DNA of 64,000 bases from Phycisphaerae bacterium (GTDB taxonomy: Bacteria > Planctomycetota > Phycisphaerae > UBA1845 > UTPLA1), in the NCBI GenBank assembly GCA_035275405.1, contig DATEMU010000015.1, forward strand, positions 558,001 through 622,000, written 5' to 3'. The notes beneath the pieces were generated by a model. It worked only from the letters and a program-made list of their open reading frames with translations, was not told the DNA's origin and made no database searches. Position numbers and translations under genes: made by a program. Shown one piece after another: positions 41,662 to 50,516 of the stretch (its first letter is position 1; each line of letters begins with the position of its first letter).

Positions 41662-44600
41662 GAAGGTTGTGTCGTCACCGGTGCGGAAGATTGTGGGGCG
41701 GACACGCCCGTTGGCCGGGTCAACGGCGGGTTGGCGGTCGGCCGTGTTGTGGGCTGCGACGCGGCAGCTTGGCGGAACTTGGCGAGGTTGACTTCCAGCT
41801 CCTGGCGGACCCGCGAATCGCCGGGCGGCAGCAGTGCGATCGCCTTCTCCTCAGTCTTGAGCGCCTCGCCGAATCTCCCAGCGCGGTACTGCGCCACGCC
41901 CAGCGTATTCATGATCCAGCCATTCTTGCCGCCGTTGGCTTCCACCGCTCGCCGGGCATAGCCGAGCCCCGCCACCGAGTCGCGAAGGTCGGTCGGCTCG
42001 ACGGTCAACAACGTCCATGCGTAGATGTTGAGGTCCCACGCGGAGGCCCCCGGTTGGTCCGCTGCCGCGCGCTGGTATTGGATCTGCTCGACGACCAGCG
42101 GCCTGGCGTCTTCGAACCGCTTTTGCTTGACGTACAGGTTGATCAGATCGCCGCGGACGCACATTGTATCCGCATGCGACGCGCCGGAAATCTTTAATCG
42201 CGCTGCAAGCGCCGCACGGAATAGCGGTTCCGCGTCGGCGTATATGCCCTCGGCATAGTAGGCGTAGGCGAGGTTGCGCATCGACCTCAGAGTATCGGCG
42301 TGCTCCGGCCCTAGCACGCGGCGCCTTATTTCCAACGTCTGCTCGTAGAGCTTCTGGGCGTCTTGGTATTTGCCTTGGGCGTAGTGGCAATTGGCGAGCA
42401 ATTCCATCGACACTAGCGTGTCGGTGTGCTCGTCACCCAGCAGCTTACGTTGTATCGCCAGGGCCTCACGAACGAGCGGCTCGGCCGCGGCGAGGTCGCC
42501 TTTCGCCTGCAGCAGTCGCGCCAATTGGACTAGGCCAGCCGCCACTTCCGGGTGTTCGTCGCCTCGTAGCCTGCGATTAACGGCCAGTGCCTCGCGATAC
42601 AGTCGCTCTGCCGCCGCGAGATCGCCCTTGGCTTGCAGTGGATGCGCCAGTGCGATCAGTGTGATCGCCACCTCCGGGTTCTTTTCGCCGAGTATTATGG
42701 TACACATGCGGGGAATCATGTCTACCAAGGGCTGCGGCAACGGATCGCGCTGCTGCGGAAACGCAATGGAGACGAAGTTCGCTTTGTAAGTCTTAAGCAC
42801 TTCCGCATCGTCCTTACTCAGTGCTCCGAAAAGCCCGGATAACCCCCTGGGAAGCTCCAGGGCCAAAGCAACGTCCTTATTCTGGGATCGCAGGGCCAAC
42901 ACAAGGCTAGTCCACGCCCTTAATGTATCTCGATGACTTTCACCGTGGGCTTTTCGATAAATGGCCAATGCCTCGCGATAAAGCGGCTCGGATGCGGTGG
43001 CGTTTCCTCGGTTCATTTGTAAGTCGGCAAAATTATAGAGGGTGCCGGCTACATCCTCGTGGTCGTTGCCCTGGAGTCTGCGGCGCAGCGCGACCGCCTC
43101 CTCGTACAACCGCTGGGCCTCAACATAGTCACGTTTGTTGCCCGCCAACCAGGCTATATGTTCCAGGCTCGTCGCCACGTCCAGATGCTCCCCACCCAAC
43201 TCGCGCCTGCGCAATTCCAACGCCGCGCGCAGGTATGGTGCCGCGGTGTCGAAGAGTCCCAGGCGGTCATACATTGTCCCGAGGGCGTCATCAATCTGCG
43301 CCAGTATGAGCGGCTGGCCGGCAAACTCCTGTTCGAGTGTGGCAGCGGCCCGCTTCAAGATGTAATCATCTATTACCCGCCGGGCCAGGTCGACCGGATG
43401 TCCGGGCGCGACGGCCTCGTCGAGTGCCTTCAGCGTCGCCTCGATCTCCGGCTGGGTACGCTTCCGGCGGTTGGGCCACTCGTCCACGGTCTGACGCTCC
43501 AAGCCGGCCTTCACCTGGTCCCGCAGACTTTGCACGATCCCGCGTCCCATGGCCGGCACGTCAATGTCGGCGAGCATCCGGGATTGGAATTCCGCGACAG
43601 TTTGCGTTTCTTTCTGACGCTGCTGAGCGTCCACGCGGGCCGCATCCGCTTCCTCGCGACGCTGCTCTGCGAGTTTACGCTGCTCTGCTTCAGCCGTCAG
43701 GGCCTTTTCAGCCCGCCGGCGCTCCGCCTCGGCACTCTCACGCTCGCGGCTCTGCTGCTTCTCCGCCACCACGGCGCGATCGCGCGCCTTGCTGGCCGCG
43801 CGCCAGAGGGCGACAGAAACGATCAAGCTGACTGTGATGATCGCCACGAAACTTGCTGCCAGCGCCACCGGTAGGCGATACCGCCGCAGACTCTTGCGAA
43901 GCACATAAAAGGCGCTGTCCCGCTTGGCCTCGATCGCCTCGCCGCCGAGATATCGCTCCACGTCCCGGCCCAGGGCCTCGGCCGACGCATAGCGACGGTC
44001 CTTTTCCTTGGCCAGGGCCTTGAGGACGATCGTCTCCACCTCGTCGTTGACCTGGCGGCGGACCGTCGAGGGCCTCGTCGGCTCAGTCTCGGCGATATGC
44101 CGCAATACCTCACCCATCTGCCCGACCACCGGGTACGGGTACTTGCCGGTCAGCATCTCATAGAGAATCACGCCCAAGCTGTACACATCGGTGCGGATGT
44201 CGATCAGGTTGGGGTCGCCCCTGGTCTGCTCCGGCGAGGCGTAGGCCAGCGTGCCCATGAACTCGCCGGTGACCGTCATGGGTGCTCCATCGTGGAGATC
44301 CAGTCCCGCGGCCTTGGCCAGGCCGAAGTCCACGACGTGCGGCTGGCCGTCGGCGTCGACCAGAATGTTGCCGGGCTTGAGGTCTCGGTGGATCACTCCG
44401 CGCTGGTGGGCGTAGTTCACGGCGGCGCAGATTTTGTTGAGAAGCTGCAAGGTGTCGTCAATGCCCAGGTGCTTGTCGGACAGGTACGCGTCCAGCGGCT
44501 GGCCGTGGATGTACTCCATGGCGAAGAAATGCCGGCCGCCGGCCACGCCGCTGTCGTAGATGGTGACGATGTTGGGATGCTGGAGGCTGGCGACCAGGTC

Positions 44601-45002
44601 GATCTCGCGCTCGAAGCGATGGCGCTGTTTCGGCGAGGCGTAGGGGCCTTGCAACAGAACTTTCAGCGCGACTGTTCGCTTCGTCGTCTTCTGCACCGCC
44701 TTGTAGACGACGCCTTGTCCGCCGCGATGGATTTCGCGGAGGATTTCGTATCCTTCGATAGATTCGTTGACTGGGAGGCCGGCCTGTGCGGAAACCCTTG
44801 GGCTCGCGGGCCGGAGCAGCGTCTCGTCAGGTCGGGCCTCTTTTATCTGGCCGAAGAGCTTCTCGTCCGTCCGGCGGGCCTCGATCCGCCCGCGGCAGGC
44901 TTCGCAGACCGCGGCATGCTCCTCTGCGCGGCGCTGCTCCTGAGCTGAAAGCGTACCCGCCAACAGGCTTTCGATTTGAGCAGGTGTGAGGCAGCCGGCC
45001 AT
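41658..45002 (-). CDS. Membrane Ser/Thr kinase with N-terminal anti-sigma-type zinc finger and TPRs, 1114 aa
   Basis: The N-terminus contains His29-x3-Cys33-x2-Cys36 (HAAVCEAC), the ZAS/zf-HC2 signature of zinc-binding anti-sigma factors. A Hanks kinase follows at about 80-350: IHRGGQGVVYKA, VALKVLLQ, HRDLKPGN, DFG, SPEQ. A membrane span lies at about 385-405 (LPVALAASFVAIITVSLIVS), then a long charged coiled coil and about ten TPR units (ALAVNRRLRGDEHPEVAAGL type). It is translationally coupled to the sigma gene below. The architecture suggests one protein that both holds and phosphorylates its sigma factor in response to a periplasmic TPR signal; that is inference. Confidence 0.92.
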   Translation of the reverse strand: MAGCLTPAQIESLLAGTLSAQEQRRAEEHAAVCEACRGRIEARRTDEKLFGQIKEARPDETLLRPASPRVSAQAGLPVNESIEGYEILREIHRGGQGVVYKAVQKTTKRTVALKVLLQGPYASPKQRHRFEREIDLVASLQHPNIVTIYDSGVAGGRHFFAMEYIHGQPLDAYLSDKHLGIDDTLQLLNKICAAVNYAHQRGVIHRDLKPGNILVDADGQPHVVDFGLAKAAGLDLHDGAPMTVTGEFMGTLAYASPEQTRGDPNLIDIRTDVYSLGVILYEMLTGKYPYPVVGQMGEVLRHIAETEPTRPSTVRRQVNDEVETIVLKALAKEKDRRYASAEALGRDVERYLGGEAIEAKRDSAFYVLRKSLRRYRLPVALAASFVAIITVSLIVSVALWRAASKARDRAVVAEKQQSRERESAEAERRRAEKALTAEAEQRKLAEQRREEADAARVDAQQRQKETQTVAEFQSRMLADIDVPAMGRGIVQSLRDQVKAGLERQTVDEWPNRRKRTQPEIEATLKALDEAVAPGHPVDLARRVIDDYILKRAAATLEQEFAGQPLILAQIDDALGTMYDRLGLFDTAAPYLRAALELRRRELGGEHLDVATSLEHIAWLAGNKRDYVEAQRLYEEAVALRRRLQGNDHEDVAGTLYNFADLQMNRGNATASEPLYREALAIYRKAHGESHRDTLRAWTSLVLALRSQNKDVALALELPRGLSGLFGALSKDDAEVLKTYKANFVSIAFPQQRDPLPQPLVDMIPRMCTIILGEKNPEVAITLIALAHPLQAKGDLAAAERLYREALAVNRRLRGDEHPEVAAGLVQLARLLQAKGDLAAAEPLVREALAIQRKLLGDEHTDTLVSMELLANCHYAQGKYQDAQKLYEQTLEIRRRVLGPEHADTLRSMRNLAYAYYAEGIYADAEPLFRAALAARLKISGASHADTMCVRGDLINLYVKQKRFEDARPLVVEQIQYQRAAADQPGASAWDLNIYAWTLLTVEPTDLRDSVAGLGYARRAVEANGGKNGWIMNTLGVAQYRAGRFGEALKTEEKAIALLPPGDSRVRQELEVNLAKFRQAAASQPTTRPTANPPLTRPTGVSAPQSSAPVTTQPS

Positions 45003-45089
45003 CGACGTGACTCCGCGAGACGGAAACCACTCCCTCGATCAGAACTCCATTCTACCATCCTGCCTCTCCAAGAGGCCTGACGCGGATCA

Positions 45090-45533
45090 CTACATTCTGA
45101 CCCACGTAATAGAGTCATGGGTGGACGTCTCTCCATCAGAAACCACAGAAAAACTGCCCTTTAGCGAGCCATCAGGCTGAGTCGTCATACTAAAGGTCCC
45201 AACGCCTGTTGCCCCGTTACTTGACGACTCGAGAATCCAGGTAACTTGATCTCCAGATATCGTAGCAACTTGCGAGTTTGTAATCGGATAGTCCTTCCCA
45301 GCGCAGTCGTCCGCCGCGGTCAATGCGCCGCCTTGAATGGTTATGCAGGCTTCATTGTTCATGCCCGGCGAACCTGATTGTCGCCATTTGCCATCAAACG
45401 AGGCGGGGGTAAGCGACGCTACATCGGTCCCCGGTTCAAAAGGCACCGTTCCCATGGGCGACGTTCCAACAGGCAATGTTCCGCAACCGCCTACTGCCAT
45501 GACGACAACAAGGGCGAAACTCTTTCTGAACAT
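45090..45533 (-). CDS. Lipoprotein, 147 aa
   Basis: The start at 45533 (MFRKSFALVVVMAVGGC) is chosen over an upstream Met because an AGGAAGG Shine-Dalgarno precedes it. A good lipobox (AVGGC) follows a hydrophobic stretch. The rest (SFDGKWRQSGSPGMNNEACI ... TISGDQVTWILESS ... GSLKGSFSVVSDGE) looks like a small beta-barrel/lipocalin-like fold. It is on the same strand as, and upstream of, the zinc-finger kinase gene. Function unknown. Confidence 0.75.
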   Translation of the reverse strand: MFRKSFALVVVMAVGGCGTLPVGTSPMGTVPFEPGTDVASLTPASFDGKWRQSGSPGMNNEACITIQGGALTAADDCAGKDYPITNSQVATISGDQVTWILESSSNGATGVGTFSMTTQPDGSLKGSFSVVSDGETSTHDSITWVRM

Positions 45534-45886
45534 GACGCACCTTCCTTTCAATTTCCACAAGAATTCAGACTAACCAAGTTTCCCATTCAACGCGTTTCGT
45601 GAGCATTCTGCCGCCATCGATGCGTCCTCAAGCCCCGAGCCGTCCCCGGCCTGTTCAATGCCTCACTCATCAATCCGGCCCAGCCGCGAAAACCTGACGC
45701 AGAAAAAAGGGGCGACTTCGCCGCCGCGGCGAATGTGAGCACGAGAACCGCTGCAATCCGGTCCCCGCGCGTCAGAACCACGCCCCTCGCCCGGATATCA
45801 GGTAGGCGGGTGAATGGGGCCCGCCAATAGCTGGTTCGCGGTCGATGCCCAACGCGGCTCGACGGCACAGAGAAAGTGAGACGATC
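45534..45886. other. Divergent intergenic region between two lipoprotein genes
   Basis: About 350 bp carrying presumably both promoters. A minus-strand frame (45587-46219) crossing it is antisense to the next gene and not credible. No RNA or repeat recognised. Confidence 0.4.
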
Positions 45887-46144
45887 ATGAAGAGAATACG
45901 ACGCTTGGGAATCTGTAGCGCGGTCCTGATGGGCCTGCTGACGACGATCGGCAGCACGGGCTGCGATGAGAGTCAGCCCAATGGCTGCCCGATCGATTAC
46001 AGCCAAGACGGCCACATTGGCTGGGATGAAGGACTTCGTTTCCTCAGCGACCAAACCGGGCAAAGCACTTTGGCCGGTAGCCGCACGGCCCAGCAAGCAT
46101 GTCAGCAGCTGAGCACCGATGTCGATCAATACATCAAGCGGTGA
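45887..46144 (+). CDS. Small lipoprotein, 85 aa
   Basis: MKRIRRLGICSAVLMGLLTT leads to a lipobox-like IGSTGC. The mature part is short (CPIDYSQDGHIGWDEGLRFL) with one possible helical repeat, and ends with DQYIKR. The upstream in-frame Met at 45845 gives an unlikely hydrophilic extension. The Shine-Dalgarno is weak. Unrecognised; plausible as an exported small protein. Confidence 0.6.
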   Translation: MKRIRRLGICSAVLMGLLTTIGSTGCDESQPNGCPIDYSQDGHIGWDEGLRFLSDQTGQSTLAGSRTAQQACQQLSTDVDQYIKR

Positions 46145-46273
46145 ACCTGGGGAGGCTCTGTGCTGGCGGGAGTGGTGCTGCATCTCAGGTCGGATGCAGC
46201 AACGCTCCTTCTTAATCATCCTATCCTAAAGGTTGCCCTTCCGGGGGCAGGTCAATAAGCGAGGAGGAGACCC

Positions 46274-46693
46274 GTGTGGCGGCTACGAAAGATAGAAGAG
46301 AACCCTGCGGCATGTTTCGAGGCGCTAACAGAGGTTTGCCGCCTGGCGATCTCAGCCGACGGAACCCTGAATATTGTCCTCAACGGCCCCACGCTTACTT
46401 ACGAAGACCTTCGCTTGGTGATGGACCGAGTCGAGGCTCCCGGCGTTGAGCCCATGTTGCAACAGGTCGTCTTTGACTTTGGACAGGTCGGGGAAATTCA
46501 GACGTCATGGACAGTCGTACTGGCTTTTCTCATCCGGTTCGCGACGCGGGCATCGTTTGCTTGTCACGTCCGCAACCTAAGCGGCCAGCCGGCGAACATC
46601 TTCACGCTCTATCGGCGAAGCCACGATGTAATGCGACTCTTGGCCACCGGTACGCCGAAGTTTCGCCTGCCTGCCCATCGCCGGGCCGGATGA
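46274..46693 (+). CDS. STAS-like domain protein, 139 aa
   Basis: GTG start with a GAGGAGGA Shine-Dalgarno. The sequence has the STAS/anti-sigma-antagonist rhythm: beta strand GTLNIVLNGPTLTYEDLRLV, then QQVVFDFGQVGEIQTSWTVV (strand followed by the helix carrying the conserved Ser/Thr), then a helix and RASFACHVRNLSGQPANIF. The usual D-S-x-G turn is replaced by I-Q-T-S-W. It could act in a partner-switch regulating a sigma factor or kinase nearby, but no anti-sigma kinase is adjacent. The assignment rests on fold-like pattern only. Confidence 0.55.
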   Translation: MWRLRKIEENPAACFEALTEVCRLAISADGTLNIVLNGPTLTYEDLRLVMDRVEAPGVEPMLQQVVFDFGQVGEIQTSWTVVLAFLIRFATRASFACHVRNLSGQPANIFTLYRRSHDVMRLLATGTPKFRLPAHRRAG

Positions 46694-46885
46694 ATGCGTG
46701 GCCGAGTTCATGGCGCGAGGTGTCCATCGAGGAGGAAGAGCCGGAAGGCCTTGGCGTCTACGGGAGATTGAACATGTGCATCGAAACCGTTTGCTTTTTT
46801 TCTGCGCACGAAAACTTCGCGAGCCTTGTCCATGATCCGGTTGCCGGGCGAAGATTGAAAAAACCTTGGAATGGTGGCGATCGGC

Positions 46886-48640
46886 TCACTCCGGACGGAT
46901 GTAGTAAGAGTTACTTGCTGTAGGCCGCGGGCGCATGTACGTCGGTGGATACGGTTCGTCGGGCTGGGTCGCCGGCGTCGTGGGGGCAATCTTGCGAAAA
47001 ATGTGGATCTCCTGGCGCTGCGGATCCAAAGGAGCCGCCTTAAAGGTTTTCAACCAGTGGTAGTGTTTTGTGTCCTCCGCAATGGCCTCCAACGGCAGGC
47101 GGTGGAAGTAACTCGGGCTGTAGAGCGAATCCACGAGGATGATCGTGCCGGCCGGCAGGGAGGCGAACAGCGCCGGGCCTTTGTGGGCCCGGGGATCTTC
47201 GATCAGGTTGAGTTCATACGAAAACCACGGGTTGGCGGCGAAGAGAGGAGCGGTGTCGAGGCCTTCCGTGCGTAGCCATTGCGTGGCTCGAGCAACCTGT
47301 GCCTGTGCCGGCTTGATGCGGAGTGGACGAACAATGACACCAAACTGCTGGAGAATAGTGAACACCAAAATGCCGAGTGCGATGATTCGCGGCCAGGCGC
47401 ACCAACGCGAACGGACGGCATAAGGGAAAAGCGTGACGATCACCGCGAGGATTGCGACGGCGGTGAGCAGGGTTATCCACTCCGGGCTCGCGTGCGTGGA
47501 AATGCGCCCGGCGCGGCGCTCGCTCTCATAGGAGAGCAGACCGACGATCCAGACCGACGCGAGAACGAAGGCCTGCCCGAGGGCGGCGCGACGGGAACGA
47601 CCGAAGTCGATGAGTCTCTCCCATCCGGCGACGATGAGGATCGCGGTCAGCGGGGCGACCGCGACCATGAAGCGGCCGTATCCGCCGGAGGCGAAGATAC
47701 CGAGTGCCGTGATAGCGCAGTGGGTGAGGAAGAACACGCCGACCAGCGCGGGGATCAGCCCCTGCCGCCGGCGGATCAACATCCCACCACCGACCAGGGC
47801 GAGACCGAACAGCACCGGCGGAACGGCCTCCAGGGCGTGGGGTAGATAGCCCAATGGATGGGTCGCGGAATACTCGGTCAACCCTCGAGGCGCGAAGAAC
47901 ACCCGCGCCGGCCAGTCCCCAAGAAATCCGCGATAAGCAATGTTGTACGCAATCGGCGCCCACAGGGTCAGCAGGGCGGCCTGGAGTTTGCGCGAAGCTC
48001 GCAGATCGACCAGGGCTAGCCCGGCCCACCAGACGGGTACCAGGATGAGCGCCTCATGCCGGGTGAGCAGGGCGAGGGAGAAAACCAGGGCGGCCCAACG
48101 CGCCCGACCGGATTGAAGCAGGGTGATGGCGGCGATGAGATAAAACGCGGTGAAGTTCTCAGTGAGCGTGGTGGTGGCCAGGAGGGCGTTGAGCGGCTGA
48201 AGGTAGCAGGCGAGGACGACGGTCCATGCCCGGCGAGTCCCGAGGCGCATCGCCACCCGCGCCGCCAGGTACGCGCCGGCCGCCGTGACCACGGCCGACA
48301 GTCCCCGGCAGAGGTGCCACGCCACATCGCGGTCGCCGATCCACGCGACGGCCGCGAGGGGGATCGTCGCCCCCGGACGTCCCCAGATGTGTAGCAGATA
48401 CTCGGGATACCAGTGCGCCCAGCGGGCCATGAGGAAGTGCACCAGGTCGTCGTCGTGGTGGACTCCATCGGAGAAGAGGCCGAGCACCAGCGTCCCGATC
48501 AGGCAGGGAACCAGGGCCGCGAGCACGGCGCGATGGGCGGCGGGGTCGAGTGGGTTTGCTGTTTCCCCATCGAGTCTGGAAGCGGGTACCTGCCCTGGGG
48601 CGAGATCCATCGTTACAGCCCGGAGAGCCGAATCGGCCAT
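46886..48640 (-). CDS. Multi-spanning glycosyltransferase (GT-C / ArnT-PMT type), 584 aa
   Basis: A polytopic membrane protein with roughly ten to twelve hydrophobic segments. Its first periplasmic loop begins with DGVHHDDDLVHFLMARW, the acidic motif typical of GT-C glycosyltransferases that use polyprenyl-phosphate sugars. The C-terminal 110 residues form a soluble domain (WLRTEGLDTAPLFAANPWFS ... GTIILVDSLYSPSYF). Such enzymes modify lipids, polysaccharides or secreted proteins in the cell envelope. The first Met is used; a Met ten codons later is possible, and neither has a clear Shine-Dalgarno. Confidence 0.8.
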   Translation of the reverse strand: MADSALRAVTMDLAPGQVPASRLDGETANPLDPAAHRAVLAALVPCLIGTLVLGLFSDGVHHDDDLVHFLMARWAHWYPEYLLHIWGRPGATIPLAAVAWIGDRDVAWHLCRGLSAVVTAAGAYLAARVAMRLGTRRAWTVVLACYLQPLNALLATTTLTENFTAFYLIAAITLLQSGRARWAALVFSLALLTRHEALILVPVWWAGLALVDLRASRKLQAALLTLWAPIAYNIAYRGFLGDWPARVFFAPRGLTEYSATHPLGYLPHALEAVPPVLFGLALVGGGMLIRRRQGLIPALVGVFFLTHCAITALGIFASGGYGRFMVAVAPLTAILIVAGWERLIDFGRSRRAALGQAFVLASVWIVGLLSYESERRAGRISTHASPEWITLLTAVAILAVIVTLFPYAVRSRWCAWPRIIALGILVFTILQQFGVIVRPLRIKPAQAQVARATQWLRTEGLDTAPLFAANPWFSYELNLIEDPRAHKGPALFASLPAGTIILVDSLYSPSYFHRLPLEAIAEDTKHYHWLKTFKAAPLDPQRQEIHIFRKIAPTTPATQPDEPYPPTYMRPRPTASNSYYIRPE

Positions 48641-48730
48641 TGAATTCGGCGCAACGTGTCATCGCCGAGCGCTATGCCGTTCTTTGGCCAACGGCGACCC
48701 AGTATAAGCGACTTTTGGTTGGTCTCTCGA

Positions 48731-49492
48731 TCAGCGCATTGATCGCTTTGCGCGCGAGGCGAGTGCGACGACGGCGAGGCTGAGCAGCGAGAGCGAGGCC
48801 GGTTCGGGAATGTACTGCGTGAACAGCAGGCCGCTGGCCGTCAGGTTGTAATAGTTGACGCCTCCCAGCGTCTCAAAGCCGGACGTGGTGATCACGTCGC
48901 CGGGGTTCGCCCCCGTGATGCGGAAAAAATAGATATCCACTCCCTTGTTGGCATCTTGAACCGTGGTGATGAGGGTGCTGTCGCCCGCCCCGCCCGTCGC
49001 CTGCTTGAAGCGCAGGCCATCGGGATAGTCCCAGGGGCCGTCTCCCGTATCGGTGAGGTAACCAATGTAGAATTCGGACGGGGCGCCGGCGCCGATGGTG
49101 ATGTTCAGTAGCTCCTTTTCGAGATTGGAGGGACTGAAATGGTAGGTCAGCCCGCTGTGCACCAGGGTGCCGGTCTGGGGATTGACGATGTTGGCATAGC
49201 TGTTGGAGCGGTAATACGAGTTGGCGCCTGCGGTGGTCACGCTGGTGATGTAGGGAGGCAGGCTCGAGAGGCGAACTGGACCGAAGGGGATGGGTCCACT
49301 GGAGGTGGGCTCGCCGTCCAGGGAGGTCGCGTACAAGTCGTACCCATCGGAGCCGTAGGTCAAGGTACCGCTGGGACCGGCGTCGTTGATCAATGCGGCA
49401 TACGAAATGAGGGTGGCGGGGGCATTCTGGACCCACGGGCCGACGGAAAGTACGAAGAGGACAAGGTAATTCCGGCCTTTGCGGCGAGGCAT
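48731..49492 (-). CDS. PEP-CTERM surface protein, 253 aa
   Basis: The signal peptide MPRRKGRNYLVLFVLSVGPW is followed by a beta-rich domain (GTLTYGSDGYDLYATSLDG, GDSTLITTVQDANKGVDIYF). The C-terminus is a classic exosortase signal: PEPASLSLLSLAVVALASRA followed by KRSMR. The protein should be exported, then cleaved and anchored or released by an exosortase encoded elsewhere. Start supported by AAAGGG upstream. It closes the block between the JAB gene and the E1-like gene. Confidence 0.85.
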   Translation of the reverse strand: MPRRKGRNYLVLFVLSVGPWVQNAPATLISYAALINDAGPSGTLTYGSDGYDLYATSLDGEPTSSGPIPFGPVRLSSLPPYITSVTTAGANSYYRSNSYANIVNPQTGTLVHSGLTYHFSPSNLEKELLNITIGAGAPSEFYIGYLTDTGDGPWDYPDGLRFKQATGGAGDSTLITTVQDANKGVDIYFFRITGANPGDVITTSGFETLGGVNYYNLTASGLLFTQYIPEPASLSLLSLAVVALASRAKRSMR

Positions 49493-49709
49493 GTTAGGCC
49501 CTTTTTGTAAATGCGCGGGTAAACTTCGCTTTTCGAACGATCAACTGCACCAACGCCGGGCCCACCCGCGTGTAGTCCGCCCCAGGGATCGAAACGGCAC
49601 ACAACTCCTCCGATTAGACACATTTCACAGCAGGGAGTCAACGAACCTCGACTCAGCAGTCCGATAAGGGTCGCTCGGCGCTTACGGGTGACTTCGGATG
49701 CATCTTTCC

Positions 49710-49726
49710 TGCGCGCAAAGCGCGCA
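49710..49726. repeat. Perfect 7-bp hairpin upstream of the E1-like gene
   Basis: TGCGCGC and GCGCGCA with an AAA loop, 40 bp before the start codon. No T-tract. It may be an RNA hairpin or operator. Confidence 0.45.
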
Positions 49727-49765
49727 TATTACTTGCCTGAGGAAAACTGAAAGGAAGGAACAAAC

Positions 49766-50482
49766 ATGAATCAATCTACAAACTCTGAGCTTGCCGACCG
49801 CGACCTCCGCCAGCGGGACATCATCCCGCCCGAGCGGCTGGCGGCCTGCCGGGCTACCGTCGTGGGCGTCGGGGCGATCGGCCGGCAGGTCGCCCTGCAA
49901 CTGGCGGCGATGGGCATCTCGGCGCTGCAGCTTATCGACCCTGATACCGTCGAGACTGTGAACCTGGCGCCGCAGGGCTACCTGGAGGATGACCTGGGCC
50001 GGTCGAAGGTTTCGGCGACGGCCGACCTGTGCCAGCAGATCCATCACCGCCTGGAAACACTGGAGCACCAGGAACGCTTCCGCCGCAGCATGGAGATCGG
50101 CAACGTGTTGTTCTGTGCCGTGGATTCGATCGAGACGCGGCGGCTGATCTGGCAGGCGGTCAAGGACCGGGTCGAGTTCTTCGGTGACGGCCGAATGTCC
50201 GCCGAGGTGCTTCGCGTCCTGACCGTCGCCGACGCCGCTGGGTATCGCCACTACGCGACGACGCTGTTTGCCGCAGCCGAGGCCTACGGCGGGACCTGTA
50301 CGGCCAAAAGTACGATCTACTGCGCCAACATCGCGGCCGGCCTCATGGTCGCCCAGTTCGCCAAGTTCCTGCGAAAGCTGCCGGTCGAGGCGGACCTTCA
50401 ACTCAATCTGCTGGCGGCGGAGTGGAGCGTGGGCGCCATGTCCGATCGGGACGGTCCCAGCAAGGTGGCCTGCCGTTCGTGA
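49766..50482 (+). CDS. ThiF/E1-like ubiquitin-activating enzyme, 238 aa
   Basis: The ATG has AAGGAAGGA upstream. The Rossmann-like adenylation domain has VVGVGAIGRQVA (G34-x-G36-x2-G39), LIDPDTVETVN with Asp58 and Asn66, then DLGRSK (Asp76, Lys81), and a second Asp (FCAVDSIETR, Asp120): the ATP-binding set of ThiF/MoeB/E1 enzymes. Cys178 in GGTCTAKS is positioned like the ThiF active-site Cys. The CxxC zinc pairs of MoeB/ThiF are absent, as in other streamlined bacterial E1 versions. It would adenylate the C-terminus of the 75-aa protein and hand it to Cys186 of the E2-RING protein. It lies 8.7 kb from the JAB gene on the same strand. Confidence 0.9.
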   Translation: MNQSTNSELADRDLRQRDIIPPERLAACRATVVGVGAIGRQVALQLAAMGISALQLIDPDTVETVNLAPQGYLEDDLGRSKVSATADLCQQIHHRLETLEHQERFRRSMEIGNVLFCAVDSIETRRLIWQAVKDRVEFFGDGRMSAEVLRVLTVADAAGYRHYATTLFAAAEAYGGTCTAKSTIYCANIAAGLMVAQFAKFLRKLPVEADLQLNLLAAEWSVGAMSDRDGPSKVACRS

Positions 50483-50516
50483 TCCGCGACCAGCCTCACC
50501 CAAGGAGTAATTACCG

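Noticed and set aside
45587-46219. 210-residue minus-strand frame
   Set aside because: It covers the intergenic region and the antisense of the small lipoprotein gene; no ribosome site or domain.
33681-50482. CBASS-associated or Bil-type antiphage system
   Set aside because: No cyclase, effector or tandem ubiquitin-like protein is present in the locus.
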